The position numbers and the translations under genes are program-made. Shown one piece after another: positions 33,847-42,441 of a stretch of DNA of 64,000 nucleotides. Below the pieces are notes generated by a model that saw nothing but the letters and a program-made list of their open reading frames with translations, searched no databases and was not told the origin of the DNA. The first letter of the stretch is position 1. Every line of letters begins with the position of its first letter. Source of the stretch: CAIVVT01 sp963823095 (lineage in GTDB: Bacteria; Acidobacteriota; Terriglobia; Bryobacterales; Bryobacteraceae); assembly GCA_963823095.1 (NCBI GenBank), contig CAWGKI010000049.1, positions 62,001 to 126,000 on the forward strand. Direction: 5' to 3'.

Positions 33847-35574
33847 ATGCTCACCAAACTGGAAATCCGCAACTTCAAACGATTCGACTCGGTGGAGATC
33901 GAACTGGGCAACCCGGTCGTCTTCATCGGGCCGAACAATTCGGGCAAGACGACGGCTCTGCAGGCGCTGGCGCTGTGGGGGTTAGCGTTGCAGCGCTGGC
34001 GGTCGGAACCGAGCGGGAAGAGGCACGGGTTCGTTCTGAACCGAAAGGATCTGCTGGCCGTTCCAGTCCCGGACGCGATATTGCTGTGGCACGAACTTCA
34101 TTACTTCGATGAGTCGATCCAGGAGGATGAGCGCCTCGTCTCTTCCACCACGACCGCGCGTCCAATAGGGGTCCGTGTCACAGGCCAGGGTGATCGGCGC
34201 GAATGGCGATGCGCTTTCGAGTTCAATCATAGTAACCAGGAGTCAATCGATTACGGACCATTCTGGAACGCTTCTCACGTGGCCCTGCCAGAGGAGGCCA
34301 GCAACATTCGCGTCGCGTTTCTTCCTCCGATGTCCGGTTTGGCGGACCAGGAATTCCTGAAGCAGCCCGGAGAGATAAGCTACCTGATCGGGCAGGGCAG
34401 GACCGGCGAAGTCCTCCGGAACCTCTGCTATCGGGCGAGGAACGATTCGCCGGAAGGCGAGCAGCGATGGGCGTCAATTACCGAATCGATGCAGCGGTTG
34501 TTTGGTACGGCGATCTCCGAGCCGGTTCTATCACCCTCGCGCGCGTCGATCGAAATGACCTATCACGACAGGAGCGGCGTCGAGTTGGATCTCTCCTGCA
34601 CCGGGAGGGGTGCGTTACAGACCTTGCTTCTGCTGGCATACATGAGCGTCAATCCGGGGTCTGTTCTCCTTCTCGACGAGCCTGACGCCCATCTTGAAGT
34701 GCTACGGCAGCGCGAGATCTATCGGACGCTTTCTGAAGCTGCGATCCGGCAGAACAGCCAAGTCATCATCGCCAGCCATTCAGAAGTAGTGCTGGACGAA
34801 GCTGCCGGCCAAGACGTAGTCGTCGCCTTCGTCGGTCAGCCGCATCGCATCGACGACCGTGGGAGCCAAGTCCGGAAGGCACTCACCCGAATCGGTTTCG
34901 ACCAGTACTATCAGGCAGAGCTAACCGGGTGGGTCCTGTATCTTGAAGGCTCTACAGATCTTGCAATTCTTCAGGCGTTCGCCGAGACGTTAAATCATGC
35001 GGCGCAAGTGCCTCTAGCACAACCGTTTGTCGATTATGTAGGGAACGATCCGCAGGAAGCCCGAGACCGCTTCTATGGCCTCGCGGAAGCCAAGCCCGAC
35101 CTCGTCGGTTCACTCCTTTGCGACCGCCTCGATCGCCAGTTGCAACCGACCGATAAGCTAGATGAGCGGATGTGGCGGCGGCGAGAGATTGAGAACTACT
35201 TATGCCAACCGGAAACCCTTCGTGCCTACGCGGAGGATCTGGCGGCGTCGGATCTGTCGCAAGGACCGCTCTTTCAGACCGGCGATGCCGCGAGATTCCG
35301 GTCCGCGATGGACGAATGCATACAACTCTACGTACCGCCAGTTGCATATGGCGATCCGACAGATCGATGGTGGAGTGAGACCAAGGCTAGCGACGACTTT
35401 CTCGATCGCCTGTTCGAAGCCTTCTTCAAGAAACTCGGTCTGCAAAACCTCCTCCGAAAGACGAATTACCACCGCCTCGCTCGATACGTTCGTCCAGAAG
35501 AAATGGACCCGGAAATCGGGCAAGTTCTTGACGCCATCTACGCCCAAAGCCTGAAGGCACAACCAAGGCAGTAA
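33847..35574 (+). CDS. OLD-family-like AAA ATPase with TOPRIM-like nuclease domain
   Basis: 575 residues. The ATPase half has Walker A GPNNSGKTT (28-36), the ABC-type signature region LDLSCTGRGALQTLLLLAYM, Walker B VLLLDEPDAHLE (Asp ~276) and the switch His in IIASHSEV. The C-terminal half carries LYLEGSTDLAILQAFAE (TOPRIM Glu, about 365) and GSLLCDRLDRQ (DxD-like), then WRRREIENYL. OLD proteins are ATP-driven nucleases, many in phage defence (Gabija-like or PARIS-like). Here there is no visible partner. It is convergent to birA (10 bp) and antisense between birA and coaX, so it was probably inserted. Confidence 0.8.
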   Translation: MLTKLEIRNFKRFDSVEIELGNPVVFIGPNNSGKTTALQALALWGLALQRWRSEPSGKRHGFVLNRKDLLAVPVPDAILLWHELHYFDESIQEDERLVSSTTTARPIGVRVTGQGDRREWRCAFEFNHSNQESIDYGPFWNASHVALPEEASNIRVAFLPPMSGLADQEFLKQPGEISYLIGQGRTGEVLRNLCYRARNDSPEGEQRWASITESMQRLFGTAISEPVLSPSRASIEMTYHDRSGVELDLSCTGRGALQTLLLLAYMSVNPGSVLLLDEPDAHLEVLRQREIYRTLSEAAIRQNSQVIIASHSEVVLDEAAGQDVVVAFVGQPHRIDDRGSQVRKALTRIGFDQYYQAELTGWVLYLEGSTDLAILQAFAETLNHAAQVPLAQPFVDYVGNDPQEARDRFYGLAEAKPDLVGSLLCDRLDRQLQPTDKLDERMWRRREIENYLCQPETLRAYAEDLAASDLSQGPLFQTGDAARFRSAMDECIQLYVPPVAYGDPTDRWWSETKASDDFLDRLFEAFFKKLGLQNLLRKTNYHRLARYVRPEEMDPEIGQVLDAIYAQSLKAQPRQ

Positions 35575-35584
35575 CCCGCTCGTG

Positions 35585-36346
35585 CTACTCGTGCAGCGGC
35601 CGCACGCCCCCCGCCGTGACCACCGTCTCGCCGCCGTCGTCCAGTCGCAGTCGCAGGAAACCGTCGGTTGTCAGCCCGGCTGTCGTGCCCCGCACCAGAC
35701 CACTGGGCAGATCCACCTCGACGCGCTTGCCCTCGGTGTATGTGGACGCTGCTGAAAACAACGTCAGCACCGGGACGGCGCCGCCCGTGGCCAGGATCCT
35801 GGCGTTGCTGTCGATGGAGGTCGCGAGCGCCGCCAGCAACGCCTCGCGGCGAATCGCGTCACCCGTCTCGATGCGCAAAGAGGTCGCGATTTCGCGCAGT
35901 GGGGCAGGAAACTCCGTCTGATTCACGTTCAACCCGACACCGGCCAGAATCGCTCCGTTGTGAAGCTGCGTCAGAATGCCGCAAACCTTACGTTCGTTGA
36001 TCATCACGTCGTTCGGCCAGCGCAGATCGGGCGACAGCCCGGTGAGCATCTTCAAGACATCGGCGACGGCCACGCCGAGCGCCAGCGTGACCACGGGCAG
36101 GCGTTGCGGCGTAAGGTCAATGCGCAGGATCTGCGTGAAGTAAAGCCCCTCGGCTTCAGGCGAGTGCCAGTTGCGGCCCAGCCGGCCTTGGCCCATCCAC
36201 TGCATCTCCGCCCCAACAATGGTTCCCGCCGGCGCGCCCTCTCCGGCCAGACGCGCGGCTTCGCGCATGGTCGTGTCGATTTCGCTGTGCCACTCGATGC
36301 GCCGCCCGGGCATGCGCGAGCGCACCTGTTCCACGTCGAAGGCCAT
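35585..36346 (-). CDS. birA: Biotin-[acetyl-CoA carboxylase] ligase
   Basis: 253 residues of the biotin ligase domain alone, without an N-terminal repressor helix-turn-helix. Attaches biotin to the carboxyl carrier protein. Family marks are STIDTTMREAARLAGEGAPAGTIVGAE, MGQGRLGRNWHSPEAEGLYFTQIL (GRGRxxR loop as GQGRLGR), LRWPNDVMINERKVCGILTQ (the WPND..KxxGIL motif) and GVGLNVNQ. The C-terminal SH3-like part ends RLRLDDGGETVVTAGGVRPLHE. Normal length for class I enzymes. Confidence 0.95.
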   Translation of the reverse strand: MAFDVEQVRSRMPGRRIEWHSEIDTTMREAARLAGEGAPAGTIVGAEMQWMGQGRLGRNWHSPEAEGLYFTQILRIDLTPQRLPVVTLALGVAVADVLKMLTGLSPDLRWPNDVMINERKVCGILTQLHNGAILAGVGLNVNQTEFPAPLREIATSLRIETGDAIRREALLAALATSIDSNARILATGGAVPVLTLFSAASTYTEGKRVEVDLPSGLVRGTTAGLTTDGFLRLRLDDGGETVVTAGGVRPLHE

Positions 36347-36377
36347 GAATAGAGGGTATCAATCGCGGATTCGGAGA

Positions 36378-36480
36378 ACGGGCACCGCTCCTCCTGGGAA
36401 CGCCGATCTCCAGATCGGCTCAATTGCCGCGTGAGCGCCAAACTGGCGGGTACATGCCGATGCCGGCCGGTCGGGGGACC
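36378..36480. repeat. Palindrome chain (CC/GG-loop class)
   Basis: Contains GCCGATCT-CC-AGATCGGC, GCGCCA-AAC-TGGCG and CCGGTC-GGGG-GACCGG. The 26 bp at 36396-36421 recur exactly at 54082-54107. It lies in the spacer between birA and the secreted-protein operon. Confidence 0.72.
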
Positions 36481-36513
36481 GGCGCTCCGAGAGTGCTCCG
36501 TTTCCGGTGGGCG

Positions 36514-37569
36514 CTATTTCTGCTTGGGCTCAGCGGCCTGTCCGGCCTCGGCATCGAAGGTGATCACCGCGTCGGCGCTGTACTTGCGGTAGTTGCGGAA
36601 CTCGGTCTCGTTCTTCACCAATAGCCGGCCTTCCCTCATCCGCATCTCCGAGTTCAGCGGAAGCAGGAACTGTTTGCCGGAGATGTCCTGATAAGAATAG
36701 TTCAGCGTGTTCTTCGCTTCCTGGATTGGGAACGACGTGGGGATGCCCTCGGCGATGAGCGTGACTCGCATAACCACCGGTACTTCGCGGTCGATGAAGA
36801 TGCTGCCGGAATATGCCGGGCTATAAACCTGCGCGCCATTGTCATAGTCGATCGACCATTTCGAGCGCGCCCGGGTGACGTGGTAGTGATAGACGAGGCA
36901 GATGCGTCCGTCCAGCTTGGCCCAGCGTTCAAAGCCGAACTCCGCGGCCGTCTCCGGCTCGAAGATCTGTCTGAGCATAGTGCCGAACTCGCCGCTCGAA
37001 ATCGCGCCGCCCAGCTTCTGGTAATCCTTGTCGCTCAGCTTCCCGCCGATCGAGATCACCTTGTACTCTTCCTTCTGTTCGAAGTAACTGAGGCGCGCGG
37101 CCACGGTGTCGCTCTGCTGCCAATACTCGGTGCCCTGGGGGTCGATGTAGCGGCGCGTGTACTGCAGGCAGAGGAAGTCGGGTAGATGCTTGGTATAGTC
37201 GAGCGCAATCTCCCGCGCTTCTGCCAGGATCCGCTCCTGATCGGCCATCGATGGTGGCGGCATGGGCGCCGGTGGCGGAGCGGCTGCCTTTACCATGTCT
37301 TCCGGAACGGGCAGGCTCCTGGTCGCTTCCTGCATCTCTTTGAGCTGCTCGGTGGTCTCCGGACCAGGGCCTTCCGCGATCATCATCATCAGGTCCCGAT
37401 CCGTCAGCCTTTCCGTCAGCTTGTACATTTTCAGGTACTTGACCACCTGCTTGTCGGGGTGCTTCATCTCGACCGACGAGTGGATGAACTGCTTTAGCTG
37501 CGCGACGCTCATCGACATTTGCGCAACGGCGAGCGAAATTGCAGCGAAGGCGAGGAGGAGAACTCTCAT
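36514..37569 (-). CDS. Secreted protein of unknown function (last gene of a four-gene operon)
   Basis: 351 residues from the ATG at 37569; the longer frame upstream overlaps the next gene and has no signal. Signal peptide MRVLLLAFAAISLAVAQ. The first ~110 residues are helical with a Pro-rich stretch (PPPAPMPPPS). The rest is beta-rich with Trp/Tyr (LSYFEQKEEYKVISIGGKLS, ICLVYHYHVTRARSKWSIDYDNG, VPVVMRVTLIAEGIPTSFPIQEAKNTLNYSYQDI), like an outer-membrane-lipoprotein-associated domain. No known family. It starts four bases after the SGNH gene. Confidence 0.75.
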   Translation of the reverse strand: MRVLLLAFAAISLAVAQMSMSVAQLKQFIHSSVEMKHPDKQVVKYLKMYKLTERLTDRDLMMMIAEGPGPETTEQLKEMQEATRSLPVPEDMVKAAAPPPAPMPPPSMADQERILAEAREIALDYTKHLPDFLCLQYTRRYIDPQGTEYWQQSDTVAARLSYFEQKEEYKVISIGGKLSDKDYQKLGGAISSGEFGTMLRQIFEPETAAEFGFERWAKLDGRICLVYHYHVTRARSKWSIDYDNGAQVYSPAYSGSIFIDREVPVVMRVTLIAEGIPTSFPIQEAKNTLNYSYQDISGKQFLLPLNSEMRMREGRLLVKNETEFRNYRKYSADAVITFDAEAGQAAEPKQK

Positions 37570-37573
37570 GGCA

Positions 37574-38680
37574 TCAGAATAGACGCATCCGGCGCTTCTG
37601 AGGTTGTGGCTGCGACGGCCCAAGGGCCTTTTCGATGGCCGAAAGAGCCAGCGGAGCCATGATCCGGTAACCGCCCGAGTTCGGATGCAGCCCGTCGTCC
37701 GAGTATTCCTTGGTCAGCATCGCCCGATTGTCCAGCAGGGGGTGGAAGTAATCCAGATAGACGTAGCCGCGCTTTTGGGAGAAACTGACCAGCCAGTCGT
37801 TCAGGGCTCGGATCACCAATGGCGACCGCACCTTCGAGCGCTCAAAAGTCGGATTGACCGCCGCGCTGTAATCATGCACCGGCAGAACCGAAGACAGAAT
37901 CACCTTCACTTTGTAGTGGTCCGCCAGGTCGCACATCGCGGTCAGGTTGCTCTCGATGGTGACGATATCCACTCCGCGGCCGATGTCGTTGGTCCCCGCC
38001 AGAATGACTACCGCCGCTGGCCGGACGGACATCGCGTCATTCAGGAATCGGCCCAGCATCTGCCCCGTGATCTGTCCACCGATGCCGCGGTTGAGAAAAT
38101 CTTTGTTAGGGAAATACTCGTTCAGCCGCCAGCCGTCGGTAATGGAATCGCCGAGGAACACGACGCGCGGGTTGGCCGCCTGCGGAGGACCTACCTTCAA
38201 ATTGTCGTCGGCGTAGCGCCTCAGGTTGTCGCGGTCGGGATCGCGCAGATCGTACTGCAATTGCTGGAGTTGCGCCTGGAAATAGACCTCCGTCCGGATC
38301 ACGGAGTCGCGCAATTCGGCAAACTGGCGGCGGGACTCATCCGGAAAGGGAACAGGCTTCGGCAGGGTGTCGGCGAGAAGTAGATAGGCCCGCACCGTGG
38401 CCAGCCAGCGGTAGTGCAATTGCGGATTGCGGAACCCGAGGAACTTCAGGCTCTCCAGCGTCTGGCGCGCGTTCTCAATCAGCGGCTTGCCCGCCGTATT
38501 GAGGTCGGGCATGAAAATGCCGCCGGCCTCCATCAGTTGCAGCGTGCGCTCGTACAGCTTAAGAGCCTGCGCGTCGGTCAACTGTCCGTTGTCCGGAGGC
38601 GCCTGTGCCACCAGGCCGCCCATCGCAAGAACAACCAGCGCCACGATCGTCGGGAATCTCGCAATCGCCGAACTCCTCAC
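37574..38680 (-). CDS. Secreted SGNH/GDSL hydrolase
   Basis: 368 residues from the GTG at 38680, chosen because AAAGGAAC lies five bases upstream; a TTG at 38704 would overlap the preceding gene. Signal peptide follows (FPTIVALVVLAMGGLVAQ). Block I is FLGDSITDGW (nucleophile Ser), block II has the Gly in IGGQ, block III is GTND, and block V is DGLHPNSGGY (catalytic Asp and His). The order matches platelet-activating-factor acetylhydrolase-like esterases. The substrate is probably an acetylated sugar or lipid in the periplasm. Confidence 0.9.
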   Translation of the reverse strand: MRSSAIARFPTIVALVVLAMGGLVAQAPPDNGQLTDAQALKLYERTLQLMEAGGIFMPDLNTAGKPLIENARQTLESLKFLGFRNPQLHYRWLATVRAYLLLADTLPKPVPFPDESRRQFAELRDSVIRTEVYFQAQLQQLQYDLRDPDRDNLRRYADDNLKVGPPQAANPRVVFLGDSITDGWRLNEYFPNKDFLNRGIGGQITGQMLGRFLNDAMSVRPAAVVILAGTNDIGRGVDIVTIESNLTAMCDLADHYKVKVILSSVLPVHDYSAAVNPTFERSKVRSPLVIRALNDWLVSFSQKRGYVYLDYFHPLLDNRAMLTKEYSDDGLHPNSGGYRIMAPLALSAIEKALGPSQPQPQKRRMRLF

Positions 38681-38681
38681 A

Positions 38682-39431
38682 TCAGTTCCTTTCGACTTTC
38701 TCAAGTTGCAACGTGATGGTGCCGACGTAGAACGGCAGTTGAATGCGGAGCTGGATTGGCAAATGCCGTTCGTCGTCGGTCATCCAGACGAAGAGGCGTC
38801 CCTTGCGTCCGTAAAAAGCGCCGCTGAAAACGAAAGCCTCGTAGCGTGTGGACGGGAACTGCCCCAGTGGGGTGCGAACCAGCTCTTTTTCCTGCGCTTC
38901 CACCCGGATATTGGCCGTTTTCTTGCCGTCGGAGATGGGAATCGTCCAGGAACTGCCAGGCTTCGGATAGGTCTCGCGCAGTTGCCTGAGGGCGCCGGTC
39001 AGGTCGTAGACGCAGCCTGGGATGTCGCTCTCTTTTTGGGTGACGAGTGCGTCGCGATTTACATCCCGCTCCACGAAAGTCGCCTTGCGCCGCTGCTTGT
39101 CGAAGTTGGCCTGGATCTCGCGATTCCGGCGCCCTTCCTTGAGCTTGAACACCAGGCTCCTGTTGCAGCCCTGCTCGTCGCGCGTAAGAGTGTAGTTGTC
39201 TTCAACCCGGAAGAGGCGCGATACCAGTCCGGAGCTAAACAGCTTCATGACGGTGGTGCGGCCGCTCAAGCCATACACTTCAATGTCGCCGGCGCGCACG
39301 AAGCGCCACTCCGCGCTGTAGCGCAGGACCTCATTGGACGAGGACGCCGCCTGCGCCCAGGCCCGATCCGCGCCGCCCGTGGCGCATGCCGATACTACCA
39401 GCGCCGCCACAAGCGCATTGCGCAAAGTCAT
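38682..39431 (-). CDS. Secreted DUF3108-like protein
   Basis: 249 residues from the ATG at 39431. Signal peptide to about AWAQ. The rest has the DUF3108 pattern of a periplasmic beta-barrel-like protein: LRYSAEWRFVRAGDIEVYGLSG, FRVEDNYTLTRDEQG, NREIQANFDKQRRKATFVERDV, SWTIPISDGKKTANIRVEAQEKELVRTPLG, RLFVWMTDDERHLPIQLRIQLPFYVGTITLQL. DUF3108 proteins are secreted and of unknown role, often near polysaccharide or lipoprotein genes. Its stop lies two bases downstream of the SGNH GTG start, so the two are coupled. Confidence 0.85.
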   Translation of the reverse strand: MTLRNALVAALVVSACATGGADRAWAQAASSSNEVLRYSAEWRFVRAGDIEVYGLSGRTTVMKLFSSGLVSRLFRVEDNYTLTRDEQGCNRSLVFKLKEGRRNREIQANFDKQRRKATFVERDVNRDALVTQKESDIPGCVYDLTGALRQLRETYPKPGSSWTIPISDGKKTANIRVEAQEKELVRTPLGQFPSTRYEAFVFSGAFYGRKGRLFVWMTDDERHLPIQLRIQLPFYVGTITLQLEKVERN

Positions 39432-39495
39432 CTCCAATCAGTGTGACAGAAGGCGGAAAGAGGCTGCAAACGTTCGCTGGTTCGCGCCGGGCCAT

Positions 39496-40293
39496 TTACT
39501 TGCCCTCCGGTGCTTCGCGGAGCGAGATGGGTGGATGCGGCTTGCCCAGCGAGCGAACCGTGGCCTCCAGCGTGCCGCGCAAGGATTCCCGCGGCACGCT
39601 GGTCACCATCGGCCGAACGATCCAGTCGAGCACGGCCGGAATGGCGCGAGACAGGGAGATGGAGCGGCACTCCATGTACACGCCGCCGGGACGAGGTTCC
39701 AAGAGCCAGTAGGAGTTCAGCCTCCACAGGAGTCCATGACCGGTGCCCATCGGGAGTTCTTTGCCGCCGCTTACCTCCGTAAGCTTGACCGAATGCGATA
39801 TTTTGGCCCAGCGGCCCTGCCCGAGCGAACGATATTCAGCCTCGTACTCGCTGTTCAGCGTGACGGTCAGTACCTTTTTCTTGACGATCTTCAAGTAGAC
39901 GCGCCACTTGTCGCCGTCGTGGCCCAGAACCCGCGAATCGACTATTTCCGGCGCGTAGATCGTCTTGTAGTTGGCGTAATCCTCCAAGACCGACAACACC
40001 TGCTCGACCGTCGCACCAGGCGCGAACGTCGCCGCCCTCCAATCGTGGATCAGCCCGCCGGTCACCTCGATGAGTGAGTTGGTCTCGCTCGCGGCGATCT
40101 TCACTTCGCCCGCTTCGGGCGTAAGGTGAGCCTGCCAGTCCATACGGGCCTCGGCAGCCTTTTGGTAGTCGTCAAACGCAAGCGTGGTTTGCGGAGACAA
40201 CTCGGTCATGAACTGCGCTCCCAGTGTGGCCGGCAACGCCACCAATGGCCACAGCCGGGAAGCGAATGAGATGAGTCGCATTACTGGCTTCAT
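39496..40293 (-). CDS. Secreted SRPBCC/START-like protein
   Basis: 265 residues with a signal peptide (SFASRLWPLVALPATLGAQ). The middle part (LIEVTGGLIHDWRAATFAPGATVEQVLSVLEDYANYKTIYAPEIVDSRVLGHDGDKW, VEYRSLGQGRW, PMGTGHGLLWRLNSYWLLEPRPGGVYMECRSISLSRAIP) is a START/polyketide-cyclase fold, a hydrophobic-ligand-binding cup. The ligand is unknown; a lipid is likely. It is the first gene of the operon 40293-36514. Upstream, a 107-bp spacer separates it from the nucleoside deaminase. Confidence 0.85.
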   Translation of the reverse strand: MKPVMRLISFASRLWPLVALPATLGAQFMTELSPQTTLAFDDYQKAAEARMDWQAHLTPEAGEVKIAASETNSLIEVTGGLIHDWRAATFAPGATVEQVLSVLEDYANYKTIYAPEIVDSRVLGHDGDKWRVYLKIVKKKVLTVTLNSEYEAEYRSLGQGRWAKISHSVKLTEVSGGKELPMGTGHGLLWRLNSYWLLEPRPGGVYMECRSISLSRAIPAVLDWIVRPMVTSVPRESLRGTLEATVRSLGKPHPPISLREAPEGK

Positions 40294-40400
40294 CTTAAGA
40301 CTTCGGCGCTTACGGCTCGCGGCGGAGCCGAAGCAATTCGATTTTGTAAACTCTGATGCTGGCTGCGGTTAAGACGGGTCGCGGTTGCCGTTGGGCTCTC

Positions 40401-40889
40401 TCAGTAGGGAACGCGGTCCGGTCGATTCAGCCACAGCCCAAAAGCCTCGGAGCTTTCTTCAGGCAGCAGGCGCGCGGTCGGGAGAGTGCGCCGCTCGATA
40501 GCTAGCGGGATCTGTTCGTAGAGGAAAGAGTCGTCGAAGCCTGCACGGGCGGCGTCCTCGCGGCCGGCGGCAAAGTAGAGAGCGTCGATACGGGCCCAAT
40601 AGATGGCGCTCAGGCACATCGGACAAGGCTCACAACTCGAGTAGAGAGTGCAGCCCCGCAGGGAGAACCGGCCGAGCTCGCGGCATGCCTGGCGGATGGC
40701 CGAGACTTCGGCGTGAGCGGTCGGATCCAAATCCAAACTCACGCGGTTGACGCCCTCGGCAACGACTTTGCCGTCCGTGACAATCACGGCGCCAAAAGGA
40801 CCGCCCTGCCCGGACCTCGCGTTGTCAGACGCCAGTTTCAGAGCACGGCGCAGATGGGATATGTGAATTTCTTCAGACACCAAATCCAT
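40401..40889 (-). CDS. Nucleoside / guanine deaminase-like protein
   Basis: 162 residues of the cytidine-deaminase fold. Zinc site: TAHAEV (His-Ala-Glu) and CEPCPMCLSAIYWA (PCPMC). The start EEIHISHLRRALKLASDNARSGQGGPFGAVIV matches the guanine-deaminase GuaD/CodA-like or TadA group; the C-terminal ER...EESSEAFGLWLN resembles GuaD more than TadA. It removes an amino group from a purine base or nucleoside in the cytosol. It is the last minus-strand gene before the SOD terminator. Confidence 0.88.
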   Translation of the reverse strand: MDLVSEEIHISHLRRALKLASDNARSGQGGPFGAVIVTDGKVVAEGVNRVSLDLDPTAHAEVSAIRQACRELGRFSLRGCTLYSSCEPCPMCLSAIYWARIDALYFAAGREDAARAGFDDSFLYEQIPLAIERRTLPTARLLPEESSEAFGLWLNRPDRVPY

Positions 40890-40977
40890 TATGGTGCCGC
40901 CGCGCCGAACGCCAAACCCTTGTGTCGGATTCCTCGCCGCTGAGCCTCACCGGCGGCGGCAGACTGAAACCGGACAC

Positions 40978-41018
40978 TAAAAAACCGCTTGCCGGGCAGT
41001 GCATTTCCGGCAAGCGGT
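40978..41018 (-). terminator. Rho-independent terminator after the SOD gene
   Basis: Minus strand: ACCGCTTGCCGG/CCGGCAAGCGGT (40984-40995 with 41007-41018) form 12 perfect pairs with an 11-base loop, followed by TTTTTT. It begins 18 bp after the SOD stop. Confidence 0.9.
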
Positions 41019-41036
41019 CTTTGTCGGATGCCTGAT

Positions 41037-41648
41037 TTACTTGGCCGAATTGTACAGGTCTTCCACGTAGCCCCAATTCACCACGTTCCACCATGAGGCG
41101 ATATAGTCCGCGCGGCGGTTCTGGTAGTGCAGGTAGTAGGCGTGCTCCCAAACGTCGAGGGCGAGCACCGGGCTCCTGCCCTCCGAAATGGGGGAATCCT
41201 GGTTCGGGGTGCTGACGATATCCACGCCGTCGGCCGACTTCACCAGCCAGGCCCAGCCGGACCCGAAGCGGCCCAGACCGGCGGCGGCGAACTTCGCCTT
41301 GAACTCGTCGAAATTGCCGTACTTGGTCTGGATGGCCTTGGCGACGTTGCCTACGGGCGCTCCGCCGGCGTTCTTCGCCATCACCTTCCAGAAGAGGTCG
41401 TGATTCCAGACTCCTCCGCCGTTGTTGCGCACAGCCGCCTTGATCGCATCCGGGACTGCCGCCAGATTCTGTGCGAGCAGCGCCTCGACGCTCTTGCCGG
41501 CCAGCTCGGGCGCGCCTTCCAACGCTTTATTCAAATTGGCCACGTAGGTCGCGTGGTGCTTGCCGTGGTGAATTTCCATCGTCCGCGCGTCGATATGCGG
41601 CTCCAAGGCGTCAAACGCATACGGAAGCGGAGAAAGAGTAAATGCCAT
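41037..41648 (-). CDS. Fe/Mn superoxide dismutase
   Basis: 203 residues. Converts superoxide to peroxide and oxygen in the cytosol. Metal ligands: His27 (TMEIHHGKHHATYV), a His in VWNHDLFWKVM, Asp and His in LALDVWEHAYYLHYQ. The usual metal-preference residues (GGGVWNHDLFW, GSGWAWLV) do not settle Fe or Mn by eye. AGGAGGG lies eight bases upstream of the ATG. A strong terminator follows, and DUF1801 is divergent. Confidence 0.95.
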   Translation of the reverse strand: MAFTLSPLPYAFDALEPHIDARTMEIHHGKHHATYVANLNKALEGAPELAGKSVEALLAQNLAAVPDAIKAAVRNNGGGVWNHDLFWKVMAKNAGGAPVGNVAKAIQTKYGNFDEFKAKFAAAGLGRFGSGWAWLVKSADGVDIVSTPNQDSPISEGRSPVLALDVWEHAYYLHYQNRRADYIASWWNVVNWGYVEDLYNSAK

Positions 41649-41819
41649 TCAAAACCCTCCTACGCTCATAATGGATGAGCCGTTCTTCAGGAAGGATTCA
41701 GCGCATCGGGCACGAAGACTTAGGGTTGGACGGGCGGTGCGGACGCCTTCGCGTAAAATGAAGCACACTCGCCCAAGTCGTGTGGATTCAATTTCTCACA
41801 ATCGTGCTAAAGTCACGCT

Positions 41820-42317
41820 GTGCCTCCGATAAATGTCCCAGATCCGGAGCAGACTCCAGCCCCGTCCGCCTCTCCAGAAGCTCAGCTCGCCGAATTCATG
41901 GACGCGTACACTCCCGAAATTGCCACGCTCGCCAAAGGCGCTCTGGCGAAGATGCGTTCTTATCTGCCTGGCGCTACCGAGCTCGTTTACGACAATTACA
42001 ATGCGCTGGCGATCGGATTCGGACCGACGGACCGCGCATCCGAGGCGATCTTCTCCATCGCCCTCTACCCCCATTGGGTGAGTCTGTTCTTCTTGCATGG
42101 CGCGGGACTTCCGGATCCCTCCAGGATGCTGCAAGGCACTGGAACCGCCGCCCGCCACATGATCCTGAAGAGTCCGGAGACGCTGGACGAGCCAGCGGTT
42201 CAGATTCTGATCGAGCAGGCTTTGCTGCACGCCGCGGTGCCGATCGATCCCACGAAGCCCGGCCGCCTGCTGATCAAATCGGTTTCTGAAAAGCAGCGCG
42301 CACGCCGGCCCTCCTGA
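41820..42317 (+). CDS. DUF1801-like protein
   Basis: 165 residues from a GTG at 41820. After a Pro-rich N-tail (PDPEQTPAPSASPEAQ) the protein follows the DUF1801 pattern: MDAYTPEIATLAKGALAKMRSYLPGATELVYDNYNALAIGFGPTDRASEAIFSIALYPHWVSLFFLHGAGLPDPSRMLQGTG. DUF1801 (YdhG-like, iron-chaperone frataxin-like fold) is cytosolic and of unclear function. The Gln-tail ends at KQRARRPS. Two hairpins follow directly after the stop at 42328. Confidence 0.85.
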   Translation: MPPINVPDPEQTPAPSASPEAQLAEFMDAYTPEIATLAKGALAKMRSYLPGATELVYDNYNALAIGFGPTDRASEAIFSIALYPHWVSLFFLHGAGLPDPSRMLQGTGTAARHMILKSPETLDEPAVQILIEQALLHAAVPIDPTKPGRLLIKSVSEKQRARRPS

Positions 42318-42327
42318 CATGAAGTGG

Positions 42328-42365
42328 GCGGACCTCCAGGTCCGCGCGGGCTCTTCAGAGCCCGC
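42328..42365. repeat. Two tandem hairpin modules after the DUF1801 gene
   Basis: GCGGACC-TCCA-GGTCCGC (42328-42345) and GCGGGCT-CTTC-AGAGCCCGC (42346-42365) lie back to back without a return arm. The first module is the same word as in the 9316 element. It may act as a terminator or be half of a larger element. Confidence 0.7.
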
Positions 42366-42441
42366 AAGCTTTTCCGGAACGTTTTCCGGAACGGTGCTCG
42401 GAAGCCCCGCGCGGCGATGCAGCGCCACCCCGCTGCGAATC

